Under the pieces are notes generated by a model. It was not told the DNA's origin, ran no database searches, and saw nothing but the letters and a program-made list of their open reading frames with translations. This document shows positions 52,232 through 60,884 of a stretch of DNA of 64,000 nt, in pieces. The DNA lies in contig CAWKNX010000019.1 in NCBI GenBank assembly GCA_963851085.1, forward strand, positions 62,001-126,000, read 5' to 3'. Origin of the DNA: DATFVJ01 sp963851085 (lineage in GTDB: Bacteria > Actinomycetota > Actinomycetes > Streptosporangiales > Streptosporangiaceae). The position numbers and the translations under genes are program-made. Every line of letters starts with the position of its first letter. Within the stretch, counting starts at the first letter, position 1.

Positions 52232-52668
52232 CCGGGCGGCGTCCCGCCGCGGGCACGCACCCATGGGTCTGCCATGCGCCGGCGGGCCCGCTCGTTGGTC
52301 ACGGTCTCGAGCTCCATGGCGGCCGCCCAGAAGCGAGGGACACTCGCCGCGCGGGCTACCCGGAAAATGGGGAGGCGGTCCATCGCGATCACGGTTGATC
52401 AGCGGCGGCAGGGCTGCCGATCGGTCTCGCCGCCCCTGGCTCCGGGCGCCGGCCGGTTTTCTTTCCGCCCGGCAGATCCCGCACGGCGGGTGTCTGCGCT
52501 TCAGGGTGCCTGGTGCCGAGGGGCTGGCCCAGGGCCATTCTGCCCGTGGCGGCAGGACCTTCGTCGCAGCAGAACACGCTCGGCGGGCCGGCGGCCGACG
52601 GCGCCGACGTGACGCCGGCCTGGTCCGGATGCCGCCGTCGACCGCGTGAGCTGATGGACGTACAGTCG
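52232..52668. other. Intergenic stretch with no recognised gene
   Basis: About 440 bp after the lipoyl gene. No part looks like an E2 catalytic domain or other family. No strong hairpin noticed. Confidence 0.35.
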
Positions 52669-53008
52669 CTAGCCGTTCAGGTCCGAAGCCGTGGGCAGGT
52701 GAGAGTCGTCGATCGAGAACGCGAGCTGGTCCACCACGTCCACCACGCCGTCGACCGCGCGGGCCATCCGCACCGCGAGCGGGATCATGCTCTTCCGCTC
52801 GACTTCGCCGCCCAGCGTCACCACCCCGTCGGCCACGGTCAGCTTTACCCGGGCCGGGTCGGTCCCAAGGTATCCCGTGAGCACATCGGCGACGATCTCG
52901 GCCCGGATCTCGTCGTCCGACCTCAGGTAGACGCGCAGCAGATCCCGCAGGAGACCACACCGGCCACCCCGCCATCGGAATCGAGCACGGGCAGCACGCT
53001 GATGCGGT
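52669..53008 (-). pseudogene. CBS/BON protein remnant
   Basis: The 3' part (from about 52930) reads RDLLRVYLRSDDEIRAEIVA and then a BON domain (VKLTVADGVVTLGGEVERKS). The upstream part KHRISVLPVLDSDGGVAGVV is a CBS-domain end, but lies in another frame and stops after GICCAST. One base change joins them. The N-terminal CBS repeat and any start are missing. It is a decayed relative of the protein at 48119-48796. Confidence 0.65.
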
Positions 53009-53090
53009 GTTTGGAAGGACGGCAGCCCGGCGGGGCCGCCTGCTCTGAGGGCCGCGCACGCGGCGCGGCCACCGGTGCCAGACTGACGGC

Positions 53091-54866
53091 ATGCCTACCG
53101 ACGAGACTCGGGCGTGCACGGCCGGCCTGGCCGGGCCCGAGACCAGCGGCCTCGCCGAACCCATAGACGCACTTGGGGAACTTGTGGCCGCCCGCCGGCC
53201 TGACAGCAGGCGCCTTCGGGGCCTGATCGGGCTGCTGACCGCGGAACCGCTCGACCTGGCCGCGCTGGTGCAGCGCTCCACGCTGTCCCGCCGGACCGTA
53301 GAGGAGGTCCTGGACGCCGCGGCCGGTGATCTGGCGTGCCGCGGCGCGACGATGCGGATCCGGCCAGACAAGGTGGCCGCTTACCGCGAGCGGTTCGGCT
53401 CGGACCAGGTGACACGGACCGAGCCTGCGGATCCCCTCGCGGCAAGGCTCGCCGCCACGGCACCGATCGTGACGTCCATGGCGGAACTGATCGGCGCGGC
53501 GCCCTCGCCACGCGGCGAACTGGATCACGTACAGGCAACTCCGGAGACCGCCGTGCGGCGGGCTCTGTGGCTGGACAGCACCTACGACCTCACCGGCACG
53601 GTCGTGCTGTGCGTGGGCGACCACGACCTGACCTCACTGGCCCTCGGGCAGGTCAGCCCCGGCGCCACCATTGTCGTCGTCGACCTGCACGAGCCCACGC
53701 TCGAATTCATCGACGGCCATGCCATACGCCTCGGCCTAGCCGTCAGGTGCCTGTTCGGCGATCTGCGTTTCGGGCTTCCCGAGCCGGCCCTCGGCTGCGC
53801 GGACCTGGTCTTCACCGATCCCCCTTACACGCCGGAGGGAGTCGAGCTCTTCGTCTCTCGCGGGCTGCAAGGCCTGGGCAATCGCGCGAGTGGCCGCGTC
53901 ATCATGGCCTATGGATACAGTGAGCGCCAGCCGACGCTCGGCCTGCGGGCCCAGTCTGCCGCGCACCGCCTGAACCTCGCCTACGAGGCGGTCCTGCCGC
54001 ACTTCAACCGGTACGACGGGGCTCAGGCGATCGGCAGCTCCAGTGACCTGTATGTCTGGCGTCCGACGTCGCGAACCTGGAACGCCATCGGCCGCCTCGA
54101 CGCCGAGGCCGGCATCTATACCCGGGGCCCGCAGGCGCTCGAGAAGAGCCCGCCGGTTCCTGATGCTGTGCTCCAGGCCGCGTACCGGGCGACCGCCGCT
54201 GCCGGGTCCCCGATCCGGGCGCTCGTCGGCAACCGCTGGCGCGACACCGATGAGAACGCGGTCAGGCTCCGGCTGGGCACCCTGCTGGCCCGGGGGCTCC
54301 CGCCGAACGTCACACGCGGCGGATCGTTCGCTGTGCTCGCCGACCTGTCGGAGGACCCTGGGCCGTGGCTGCTGCGCACGCTGCTCGCCGCCAACGCCGG
54401 CCTCGTCTGCGCGCTGGTCCGCAACAACCATCCCGACCTGGGCAGCGAAGCAGCCCAGACTGCACTCGCCGGCCTAGTTCGCGGGAAGTTCCTACTGCGT
54501 TTCCTGCGCGGGCAGCCTGATCCGCGGCATGCGCTCGTCCTCGCCGAGGCCGTTGATCCGCAGCCCCTCCCGGGGCGTGCGCGCCTCGCTCAGTGGATCC
54601 TGCGGCGAGCCCACGGGAAGGTCGGCAACGTGTGGCGCGATGGGCTCGTCCACATCAGCCGGGACCTCGCCGGCGGCCCGCTCACCAAGCGCGATGCGCG
54701 TGCCGCGGTGCAGGCCGCGGCCGCTGCGGGCGCCGCCGGCGCTGCGGGCGCTGCGGCCCGGTGCCAGATCCTCGACGCCCCTCTCATCTGCCTGCCGCGC
54801 CACCAGATCACGCGGCTGCTCGCGGACGCGGCCGTGTCGGTGGAGGCTATCGGCGCGGGCAGTTGA
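53091..54866 (+). CDS. Branched-chain polyamine synthase (BpsA)-like protein
   Basis: 591 residues. An N-terminal winged-helix-like part (about 40-100), then a Rossmann domain: ALWLDSTYDLTGTVVLCVGD followed by HDLTSLAL (the G-D-H-D motif), VVVDLHEPTLEFIDGHA, and LVFTDPPYTPEGVELFVSRG (D-P-P-Y). These are the marks of bis(aminopropyl)spermidine synthase BpsA, which adds aminopropyl groups to spermidine. A ~250-residue C-terminal extension and an Ala/Gly-rich stretch are unusual. No polyamine-pathway genes adjoin, so the substrate is not proven. Confidence 0.78.
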   Translation: MPTDETRACTAGLAGPETSGLAEPIDALGELVAARRPDSRRLRGLIGLLTAEPLDLAALVQRSTLSRRTVEEVLDAAAGDLACRGATMRIRPDKVAAYRERFGSDQVTRTEPADPLAARLAATAPIVTSMAELIGAAPSPRGELDHVQATPETAVRRALWLDSTYDLTGTVVLCVGDHDLTSLALGQVSPGATIVVVDLHEPTLEFIDGHAIRLGLAVRCLFGDLRFGLPEPALGCADLVFTDPPYTPEGVELFVSRGLQGLGNRASGRVIMAYGYSERQPTLGLRAQSAAHRLNLAYEAVLPHFNRYDGAQAIGSSSDLYVWRPTSRTWNAIGRLDAEAGIYTRGPQALEKSPPVPDAVLQAAYRATAAAGSPIRALVGNRWRDTDENAVRLRLGTLLARGLPPNVTRGGSFAVLADLSEDPGPWLLRTLLAANAGLVCALVRNNHPDLGSEAAQTALAGLVRGKFLLRFLRGQPDPRHALVLAEAVDPQPLPGRARLAQWILRRAHGKVGNVWRDGLVHISRDLAGGPLTKRDARAAVQAAAAAGAAGAAGAAARCQILDAPLICLPRHQITRLLADAAVSVEAIGAGS

Positions 54867-54891
54867 CCGCGAAACCGTCGCCCTTCATGAT

Positions 54892-54932
54892 CGCGGTAAC
54901 TTTTCCGCGATAACCGCGGAGAAGTTACCGCG
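54892..54932. terminator. 18-bp hairpin between convergent genes
   Basis: CGCGGTAACTTTTCCGCG pairs with CGCGGAGAAGTTACCGCG (one G-U pair) around ATAAC. It lies just after the BpsA-like gene and before the end of the minus-strand DUF6629 gene: a strong two-way terminator. Confidence 0.8.
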
Positions 54933-54955
54933 GTCATGGGCCCGCGGGAAATCGG

Positions 54956-55639
54956 TCAGCGGATGGAAATGAGCCCGTCGGCGCCGAACTTGCGGCGATG
55001 CGGATGGGGCTTGGCGAAGCGGACATGCAGCGCGATAGCGCCGCTGGACACGGCCGCCCACCCGCACCACACGGAGGCGAACCCGGAAACGGTGAGCCGC
55101 GCGATGATGACGACCGCGACGAGGTTGACGATCCCGAAAATTGCGACGTGGCGGTAACCCGACAGCAGGAGGGGCCCGCAGACGGCGACGACATAGAGCG
55201 CGCCGACCAGGAAGCCGTCAGGCATCTGGACGCTGTAGGAGAGGTGGTAGGGCTCCAGCTTCACGCTGACCGGGCCACGGATCATCGCCGTCAGCAGCAC
55301 CGCGGCGATCACGGCCCCGATCGACAGGAACGGCGTCATCATCAGCTTCCGGCGTCTCGTCGGCTCGATGGCGATGATGGCGAGGGGAATGAACACGGGC
55401 AGCGCGACGAACGCGATCAGCAGGTAGGCCCAGAGCGCGGGATGGCCGATGGCACGCGGCACATTTCCCTGGAGCCACAGCCAGACGAGTGATTCGATGA
55501 ACTGATGAGCGCCGAGCAGCAAAGGGATCCACGCCAGCGCGAGCAGTTCGCGGCGCTGGTGGACGTGGCGGACAGCATCGACGCCGATAGCGCCGATCAC
55601 CAAGCCACCGACGAGGTCAGCCTGCGGGGAGAAGCACAT
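54956..55639 (-). CDS. DUF6629 membrane protein
   Basis: 227 residues from ATG 55639, beginning MCFSPQADLVGGLVIGAIGV (the C-F-S start of DUF6629). About seven hydrophobic helices, for example LLLGAHQFIESLVWLWLQG. Function unknown. The longer frame to 55753 has no ribosome site. Confidence 0.85.
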   Translation of the reverse strand: MCFSPQADLVGGLVIGAIGVDAVRHVHQRRELLALAWIPLLLGAHQFIESLVWLWLQGNVPRAIGHPALWAYLLIAFVALPVFIPLAIIAIEPTRRRKLMMTPFLSIGAVIAAVLLTAMIRGPVSVKLEPYHLSYSVQMPDGFLVGALYVVAVCGPLLLSGYRHVAIFGIVNLVAVVIIARLTVSGFASVWCGWAAVSSGAIALHVRFAKPHPHRRKFGADGLISIR

Positions 55640-56060
55640 GGCCCCCTCGTCTCCTGGTCGCATACCCAGTATGGACCCGCTGCCGCTATGTGAAGCCCGG
55701 AAGGCACCGGTGGTTCGCGGCAGGCCGCCACCACCTTGCGCCGGCGATACCACTCGCGCAGTCGCACCGTCTTCGCCCCGGGGGGCGACCCCCCGGGATC
55801 CCCCCGCAGATAGTGGCGACCGCTGACCGCTGGATGGGAATCGGCCGGTTCAGGATGATCTGGGTCTTTGCGCTGGCTCTGGCCGGTCCGAAGCTGGAGC
55901 GAAATTGCGTTGCGCCAGATGAGCGCGTATGGAAATGTCAGGCCGCACAGGTAGGTACCGGCCACGCCGGTCGAGCGGAAGGGAGAGCGACAAATGTTTA
56001 CGCCCATTGCGCGGTACATGCCGCCCACCCTGACCGCAGCCCACCTGAGGAGCACCATCA
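55640..56060. other. Divergent intergenic region with a dispersed repeat
   Basis: 420 bp without a recognised gene, upstream of both DUF6629 and the RIO kinase. A copy of the GC-rich palindromic element is at 55775-55818. The last 100 bp should hold the kinase promoter. Confidence 0.5.
55775..55818 (+). repeat. Dispersed GC-rich palindromic element (copy)
   Basis: GCCCCGGGGGG-CGA-CCCCCCGGG then ATCCCCCCGCAGATAGTGGC, almost the same over 44 bp as the core of the 93-bp units in the Nudix gene (one G fewer, TA for CG). Confidence 0.8.
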
Positions 56061-56978
56061 GTGCACGACTTCACATCTTCCCGCCGTGGCAAGCGGCGTT
56101 TTGACGACGAAGAAAGAATCTTCGAAAAGCGCAACCGCCACCGTTCGTCGCTGCCCGCCGAGGACGCGCTCGATGCCGTCGACGGCCTGACCGAAGGCGA
56201 CCGCTGGTCGACCTGGGACCAATCCACCGCAGGTGAACGCGGACCCAGGCCCCGCCCGAGCTGGCTGATCACCGAACTGGCCGCGGTCGACACCGAGCTC
56301 GGGATGCTGAAGACAGGCAAGGAAGCCGACGTCTTCCTTGTGCGGCGCGGCGTGCCAGGCACCGACCGGTCCTGCCTGCTGGCCGCCAAGCGCTACCGCG
56401 GCGCCGAGCACCGGATGTTCCACCGTGACAGCGGTTATCTGGAAGGCCGCCGCGCCCGCAGATCCAGGACCACCCGGGCGGTCACCAACCGGACCTCGTT
56501 CGGCAAGCAGATGATCGCTGCGCAGTGGGCGAACGCCGAGTTCAGCGCGCTTTGCGCGCTCTACGCGGCGGGAGTGCCCGTACCGTACCCGGTCCAGATC
56601 CTGGGCACCGAGGTACTGCTCGAGTTCGTCGGCGAGCCAGACGGCAGGGCCGCGCCACGGCTGGCGGAGACGCCCGGGCGGGGCAGCGAAATCGCCGGGC
56701 TGTGGGATCAGCTTGTGCAGGCACTCGTCACGCTCGCGCGCCGGGGGCTCGCCCACGGCGACCTGTCCGCCTACAACCTGCTCGTGCACCGCGGGAACGT
56801 TGTGATCATCGACCTGCCTCAGGTGGTCGATGTGATCGCCAACCCGCGCGGCGCCTCGTTCCTGGACCGTGACGCGGCGAATGTGGCGAGATGGTTTGCC
56901 GCGCGCGGGCTGACGGGTGTGACACCCGAGCCCGCCGATCTGGCCGCCCTGCTCCGCCACGAGGCACGCGTCGGCTAG
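56061..56978 (+). CDS. RIO-family serine protein kinase
   Basis: 305 residues from GTG 56061. RIO kinase motifs: nucleotide-binding KTGKEADVFLVRR, LAAKRYR (ATP-binding Lys), catalytic loop AHGDLSAYNLLVH with the Asp, and metal-binding VIIDLPQVVD. The N-terminal 60 residues are charged. Bacterial RIO kinases are little studied; archaeal and eukaryotic ones act in ribosome assembly. Alone; targets unknown. Confidence 0.9.
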   Translation: MHDFTSSRRGKRRFDDEERIFEKRNRHRSSLPAEDALDAVDGLTEGDRWSTWDQSTAGERGPRPRPSWLITELAAVDTELGMLKTGKEADVFLVRRGVPGTDRSCLLAAKRYRGAEHRMFHRDSGYLEGRRARRSRTTRAVTNRTSFGKQMIAAQWANAEFSALCALYAAGVPVPYPVQILGTEVLLEFVGEPDGRAAPRLAETPGRGSEIAGLWDQLVQALVTLARRGLAHGDLSAYNLLVHRGNVVIIDLPQVVDVIANPRGASFLDRDAANVARWFAARGLTGVTPEPADLAALLRHEARVG

Positions 56979-57030
56979 CCGCGCTGCGCCGCGGGCGAGC
57001 GCTGCGCCGTGGCGGGTACGGCCATTTGAG

Positions 57031-57462
57031 CTACCGCTCGATGACGTAACCGGCGTCGTCGAGGCTCGCCGCGCCGCCGTAACACCAGATCATGACGGCA
57101 CGATCCGTCGGCGATGTGTTCCGGAACCCATGTGCCTCGTTCTGCGCCACGAACAGGACCTCACCGACGTTCATCGCGACCTCGGCGTCGCCGATCCGGG
57201 CGACGCCCTCACCCTCGATGAGGTATTCGACTTCTTCCGCATTCGGGTGCCTGTGGATGTCGTGCCTGGCTCCAGGCGGAAAGGTCGTGATGCCGAAAAC
57301 CGTCTTCCTCGCCGCTGCGACGGTGCGGTGGGTGATGACCCATTGCACGCCCATGTCCAGCCAGCCGTGCTCGGCAGTTAGGCTCTGGTCCGCCGCCACA
57401 TCGCAGACCCGGATCTTCTGCGGGTGGTCATCACGTGCCGTGCGCTCGCCGTCTACGGTCAC
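57031..57462 (-). CDS. Cupin-domain protein
   Basis: 143 residues. Cupin motif 1 (PPGARHDIHRHPNAEEVEYL with two His and a Glu) and motif 2 (VLFVAQNEAHGFRNTSP) make a typical metal-binding barrel. GTG start overlaps the stop of the XRE-cupin gene (GTGA). Last gene of a six-gene operon. Could be a dioxygenase, isomerase or sensor; not decidable here. Confidence 0.85.
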   Translation of the reverse strand: MTVDGERTARDDHPQKIRVCDVAADQSLTAEHGWLDMGVQWVITHRTVAAARKTVFGITTFPPGARHDIHRHPNAEEVEYLIEGEGVARIGDAEVAMNVGEVLFVAQNEAHGFRNTSPTDRAVMIWCYGGAASLDDAGYVIER

Positions 57463-58106
57463 CGGGGCTCCTTGTCACGGTCCAGCAAGATGAAGACGGC
57501 GCGCACGCGCCGCGTCCCGTCGTTCCAGAACTGGTGCGGGATGGTGGCGTCAAAGGCGCACGAATCCCCTGGGTGCAGCACGAACCGATCGAAACCGATC
57601 TGCGCGGTCAGCTCGCCTTCGATGATGACCGCGTAGTCTCTCCCGTTGTGCTGTATGGCGCGTTCCGACGTGCTCGAACCGCCCCCCGCCTCGTAGAACA
57701 CCTCGCGGAACTCGATGTCCCGTTCGGACCGTGGGGTCAGGCGCTCCCAGCGGACGCCCTGCTCCAGGTTGATCGCAGACCTCCCGGCATGGCGCAGCAC
57801 CACACCGCTGGCGTCCTCGGTTTCCACCGGGGGCCGGACCGCGCGTGGCTCGCCCGGTTCGGGGAACAGGCTGTCCATCGAGATGCCGAGCGCGGTCACG
57901 ATCGCATAGAGCCTGCTCACCGACGGCGTCGCCTTGCCGCGCTCGATCTGGGATATCAGGCTCGGCGAGCAGTCAAGCTGGCTCGCGAGCTTGCGGGCCG
58001 ACATGCCGGTCCTGATCCGCGCGTCGCGCAGCCGCCTGGCCATCATCGACCGGTGTGACACGTCGCTTGCCTGGCGCCCGCCCCGGCCATCCACCTGGCT
58101 ACTCAT
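57459..58106 (-). CDS. XRE-type regulator with cupin sensor domain
   Basis: 215 residues from ATG 58106. N-terminal HTH (KLASQLDCSPSLISQIERGK, then ATPSVSRLYAIVTALGISM) and C-terminal cupin (SERAIQHNGRDYAVIIEGEL and LHPGDSCAFDATIPHQFWND). This architecture commonly controls amino-acid or polyamine catabolic operons. It begins inside the end of the VOC gene (8-base overlap) and is thus cotranscribed, probably as the operon's own regulator. Confidence 0.92.
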   Translation of the reverse strand: MSSQVDGRGGRQASDVSHRSMMARRLRDARIRTGMSARKLASQLDCSPSLISQIERGKATPSVSRLYAIVTALGISMDSLFPEPGEPRAVRPPVETEDASGVVLRHAGRSAINLEQGVRWERLTPRSERDIEFREVFYEAGGGSSTSERAIQHNGRDYAVIIEGELTAQIGFDRFVLHPGDSCAFDATIPHQFWNDGTRRVRAVFILLDRDKEPR

Positions 58107-58554
58107 GGTAACCGCCGACGGCGTCCTGGAAGATCTCCAAGGTGAGGCCGTCCGGGTCGCGGAGGTAGGCGAAAGCGCACCCCGCCAGCGGCCCGTCAGT
58201 GATCCTGAACGGCTCCGCGTAGAAGTCGGCGCCCTTGTCGCGCAACTCTTGATATGCCGCGTCGATATCAGGGACGTCGAAGCAGAGGTGTGGCGCGCCC
58301 GTGTCGCAGTTGCGGCCGTCGTAGCGGATCCGCCTTTCGTTGCGATACTCGATGAGCTCGACGGTTCCGGCGCCCACACGAAGGAAGGCGAAGGTCAGTT
58401 TGGCGCCTGGGACGCCCACCGCGCGGCTGAGGTCGTCCCCATCGCCCGTCGCGACGAATTCGGGTTCCAGCCCGAACATTTCCTTGTAGTACGCGAGCGA
58501 TCGCTCCAGGCTGGCGACCGTCAGCCCGATGTGGTGCATTCCGGTGATTTCCAT
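58099..58554 (-). CDS. VOC (glyoxalase/dioxygenase) superfamily protein
   Basis: 151 residues from ATG 58554. Two beta-alpha-beta-beta-beta units: GMHHIGLTVASLERSLAYYK and APHLCFDVPDIDAAYQELRD, ending FAYLRDPDGLTLEIFQ. Metal ligands are the His in HHIGL, His in PHLCF and Glu in LEIFQ. May be an isomerase or a ring-cleaving enzyme. Overlaps the regulator gene. Confidence 0.9.
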   Translation of the reverse strand: MEITGMHHIGLTVASLERSLAYYKEMFGLEPEFVATGDGDDLSRAVGVPGAKLTFAFLRVGAGTVELIEYRNERRIRYDGRNCDTGAPHLCFDVPDIDAAYQELRDKGADFYAEPFRITDGPLAGCAFAYLRDPDGLTLEIFQDAVGGYHE

Positions 58555-58588
58555 CACGGAGTCCTCCCTCAATTGCCCGTAGGGCTGC

Positions 58589-59866
58589 TCAGGTCCGCGC
58601 ACCAGGCAGTCGTGCACCATGAAATGCCCGCTCTAGCACGGCGAGCGCCCGGCCGACCTCCGCCTGGTCAATATAGGGCGCAAGGCCCGCACGGACCCAG
58701 CCGCCGGATCCGGCTACGCCCATGCGCCCGGCCAGCGTCGTCGCGTAGAAATCGCCATTCGTGACAAAAACGGCCTCCTGGGCGCATGCCCTGGCCACCT
58801 GGGCCGGGTCCGCTCCGGCCGCGGTGAACGCGACCGTCGGCGTCCTGGCCGCACCCTGCGGGGCACGGAACACGGTGACGCCCGGCAGGGATTCCAGACC
58901 TGCCTGAAGCGCACTCGCGAGGCCATCCTCATACGCCGCGATCGCCCGCATGGAACTGACCAGGCGCTCCCTGAGTGTGCCACCATCCCCCAGCGAGGCG
59001 ATGAAATCCAGCGACGCGGAAAGGCCCGCGACGGCCTCGTGATTCTGCGAGCCAAGCTCGGCCTTGTCCGGCCCAGTCGCAGGGGCTGGGGCGACCTTGT
59101 AGAACCGCACCCGATCGGCCAGTTCCTCGCGGATGGCCATGATGCCGATGTGCGGCCCGAAGAACTTGTAAGCCGAGCAGAGGAACACGTCGGCGCCGAG
59201 TCCGGCGACATCCACGGGCGTGTGCGGTACCGCGTGCACGCCATCGACGACCGTGATCCCGCCGGACCGGCGGGTCCGCTTCGCGACGGCGGCCACGTCC
59301 TGGATGGTGCCGACGGCGTTGGAGGCCAGGCCGACCGCGGTCACCAGGCATCCCGGCGTGACCACGTCATCCAGCCGCTCGAGGTCGAGGCCGACGACGC
59401 CGGGGTCGACCTCGAGCCAGCGCAGGCGCACACCCTTGTCCGCGGCGACCGAGCGCCACGGATCGACGTTGGCATGGTGATCGATCTCAGACACGACGAT
59501 CTGATCGCGCTCTCCCCCCGGCGCCCAGTCGCGGGCGAGCGAGGTGGCGAGCGCGAACGTCAGCGACGTCATGTTCTGCCCGAAGACGATGGCGTAACCA
59601 TCCGCGTTGAGCAGCGAGGAAACCTGCTGCCGCGCCCGGGCGAGCAGTTCTTCGGTTTCCACGCTCGTCTCGAAGGCGCCATGGCGGTTTGCCATACCCC
59701 GCCAGATGTAATCTGACATCGCGCGCGCCGCGCACTCGGGCATTTGTGATCCACCTGGCGCGTCCATGTACACGGGCGGTTTCCCGTGGACGAGGCGCGA
59801 CAGGGCTGGCGTATTGCGGCGGAATTCAGCTGCAATACGTTCACCTTGAGCCGCAATGTCGCTCAT
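58589..59866 (-). CDS. Class V PLP-dependent aminotransferase (cysteine desulfurase-like)
   Basis: 425 residues from ATG 59866 (MSDIAAQGERIAAEFRRN). PLP site: Lys in CSAYKFFGPHIGIMAI, Asp-His in VVDGVHAVPHTPVD. The pattern is that of the cysteine-desulfurase-like (TIGR01976) family, not IscS/SufS in an Fe-S operon. It could act on a sulfur or kynurenine-like amino acid. Sits between the VOC and cyclase genes in the same operon. Confidence 0.88.
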   Translation of the reverse strand: MSDIAAQGERIAAEFRRNTPALSRLVHGKPPVYMDAPGGSQMPECAARAMSDYIWRGMANRHGAFETSVETEELLARARQQVSSLLNADGYAIVFGQNMTSLTFALATSLARDWAPGGERDQIVVSEIDHHANVDPWRSVAADKGVRLRWLEVDPGVVGLDLERLDDVVTPGCLVTAVGLASNAVGTIQDVAAVAKRTRRSGGITVVDGVHAVPHTPVDVAGLGADVFLCSAYKFFGPHIGIMAIREELADRVRFYKVAPAPATGPDKAELGSQNHEAVAGLSASLDFIASLGDGGTLRERLVSSMRAIAAYEDGLASALQAGLESLPGVTVFRAPQGAARTPTVAFTAAGADPAQVARACAQEAVFVTNGDFYATTLAGRMGVAGSGGWVRAGLAPYIDQAEVGRALAVLERAFHGARLPGART

Positions 59867-59882
59867 GACCATTACCTGATGC

Positions 59883-60854
59883 TCATTTCACGAATATGGG
59901 ATTGACCGGAGAGCCGCTCGCCCCGACCAGCTTGAGCGGAGCGGCGACGTACAGCCCTTCGTAATTGTTGTCGCGGGCGCAGTCGGCCGCGAGATCGTCA
60001 AGCCAGAGGGCCTCGTGGAAGACGACGCCGAGGTTCCGGAGCAGGTAACGGTGCAGCGGATATTGCGCGGCGATCGTCGGTGACTCGGGGAGCTCATTCG
60101 ACAAGGTGTCGGTGCCAAGCCCCGAGATCTGGTTGTCGCGGAACCAGTCAATCAGCTCGGCCTCGTAGCTCAGCCCGGGTTCTGAGTAATCGCGGAAGAA
60201 CACCTCCGGGCCAACCTCATAGAACCAGGGAATGCTGCCAGTACGCACGAGGATGACGTCGCCCGGCTGGATGCGCGCTGACTGCGCCTCGATCACGGCG
60301 AGCAGTTCGGCCAGGGTGATGTGGTGATCACGGCTCAGCCGGTCCTCGCCGCGGAAGCGCGCCACGTCGGCGAGCACCGCCCGGCAGAAGATCCCCTGCT
60401 GGGCGATCGGTGCGACGCTCGCCCAGTCAAGGCCGGCGGTGGCCGACCTGGCGTCGCGGCCGTGCCACATCGTGCCATCGGCGATGATGTGGCCAAGCGC
60501 GTCCACGTGCGTGGTCCCGTGGCAGGAGATGAAGAAGCCGTCGTCGACCGAGGCGACCCCACCTGGCAGCGGATGGCACTTTCCCGCGGTGTAGTGAGCC
60601 CAGTCGCGGTACCGCACGTGCATCGCACGGGGCCGGTCCGGCGAGAGCGGGTCTCCGTGCTCGCAGAAGATCTGAATGCCCAGGGTGAAGAGGCGGCCGT
60701 GGCGCACCAGTGCCGCAGCCGCGGCCCGGCGATCGGGCGTAACGAAATTCAGCGCGCCGATCTCGGGATTCTCGGTGAAGACGTCCCAGACGGTACGGCC
60801 TTCATCACCTGGAATCCCGCCGACTCCTGCGGTGTCTTCAGGCAATCCGGTCAC
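59883..60854 (-). CDS. Cyclase family protein (kynurenine formamidase-like hydrolase)
   Basis: 323 residues. The metal motif H-G-T-T-H-V-D-A-L-G-H (variant of H-x-G-T-H-x-D-x-P-x-H) is near residue 125, with surrounding hallmarks FSPDR-like and DVILVRTGSIPWFYE. Members hydrolyse N-formylkynurenine or cyclic amides. 17 bp upstream of the PLP enzyme start. Suggests that the operon opens an amide or formyl group and then acts on the amino acid. Confidence 0.9.
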   Translation of the reverse strand: MTGLPEDTAGVGGIPGDEGRTVWDVFTENPEIGALNFVTPDRRAAAAALVRHGRLFTLGIQIFCEHGDPLSPDRPRAMHVRYRDWAHYTAGKCHPLPGGVASVDDGFFISCHGTTHVDALGHIIADGTMWHGRDARSATAGLDWASVAPIAQQGIFCRAVLADVARFRGEDRLSRDHHITLAELLAVIEAQSARIQPGDVILVRTGSIPWFYEVGPEVFFRDYSEPGLSYEAELIDWFRDNQISGLGTDTLSNELPESPTIAAQYPLHRYLLRNLGVVFHEALWLDDLAADCARDNNYEGLYVAAPLKLVGASGSPVNPIFVK

Positions 60855-60884
60855 ACACGCTCTCCAGACGGTCTCGCTGTGGTG

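Noticed and set aside
52960..52985. Partial match to the tRNA-Pro 3' end (CCGGCCACCCCG) as an attachment site
   Set aside because: Only 12 bases match, inside a CBS remnant, far below a usual attachment repeat.
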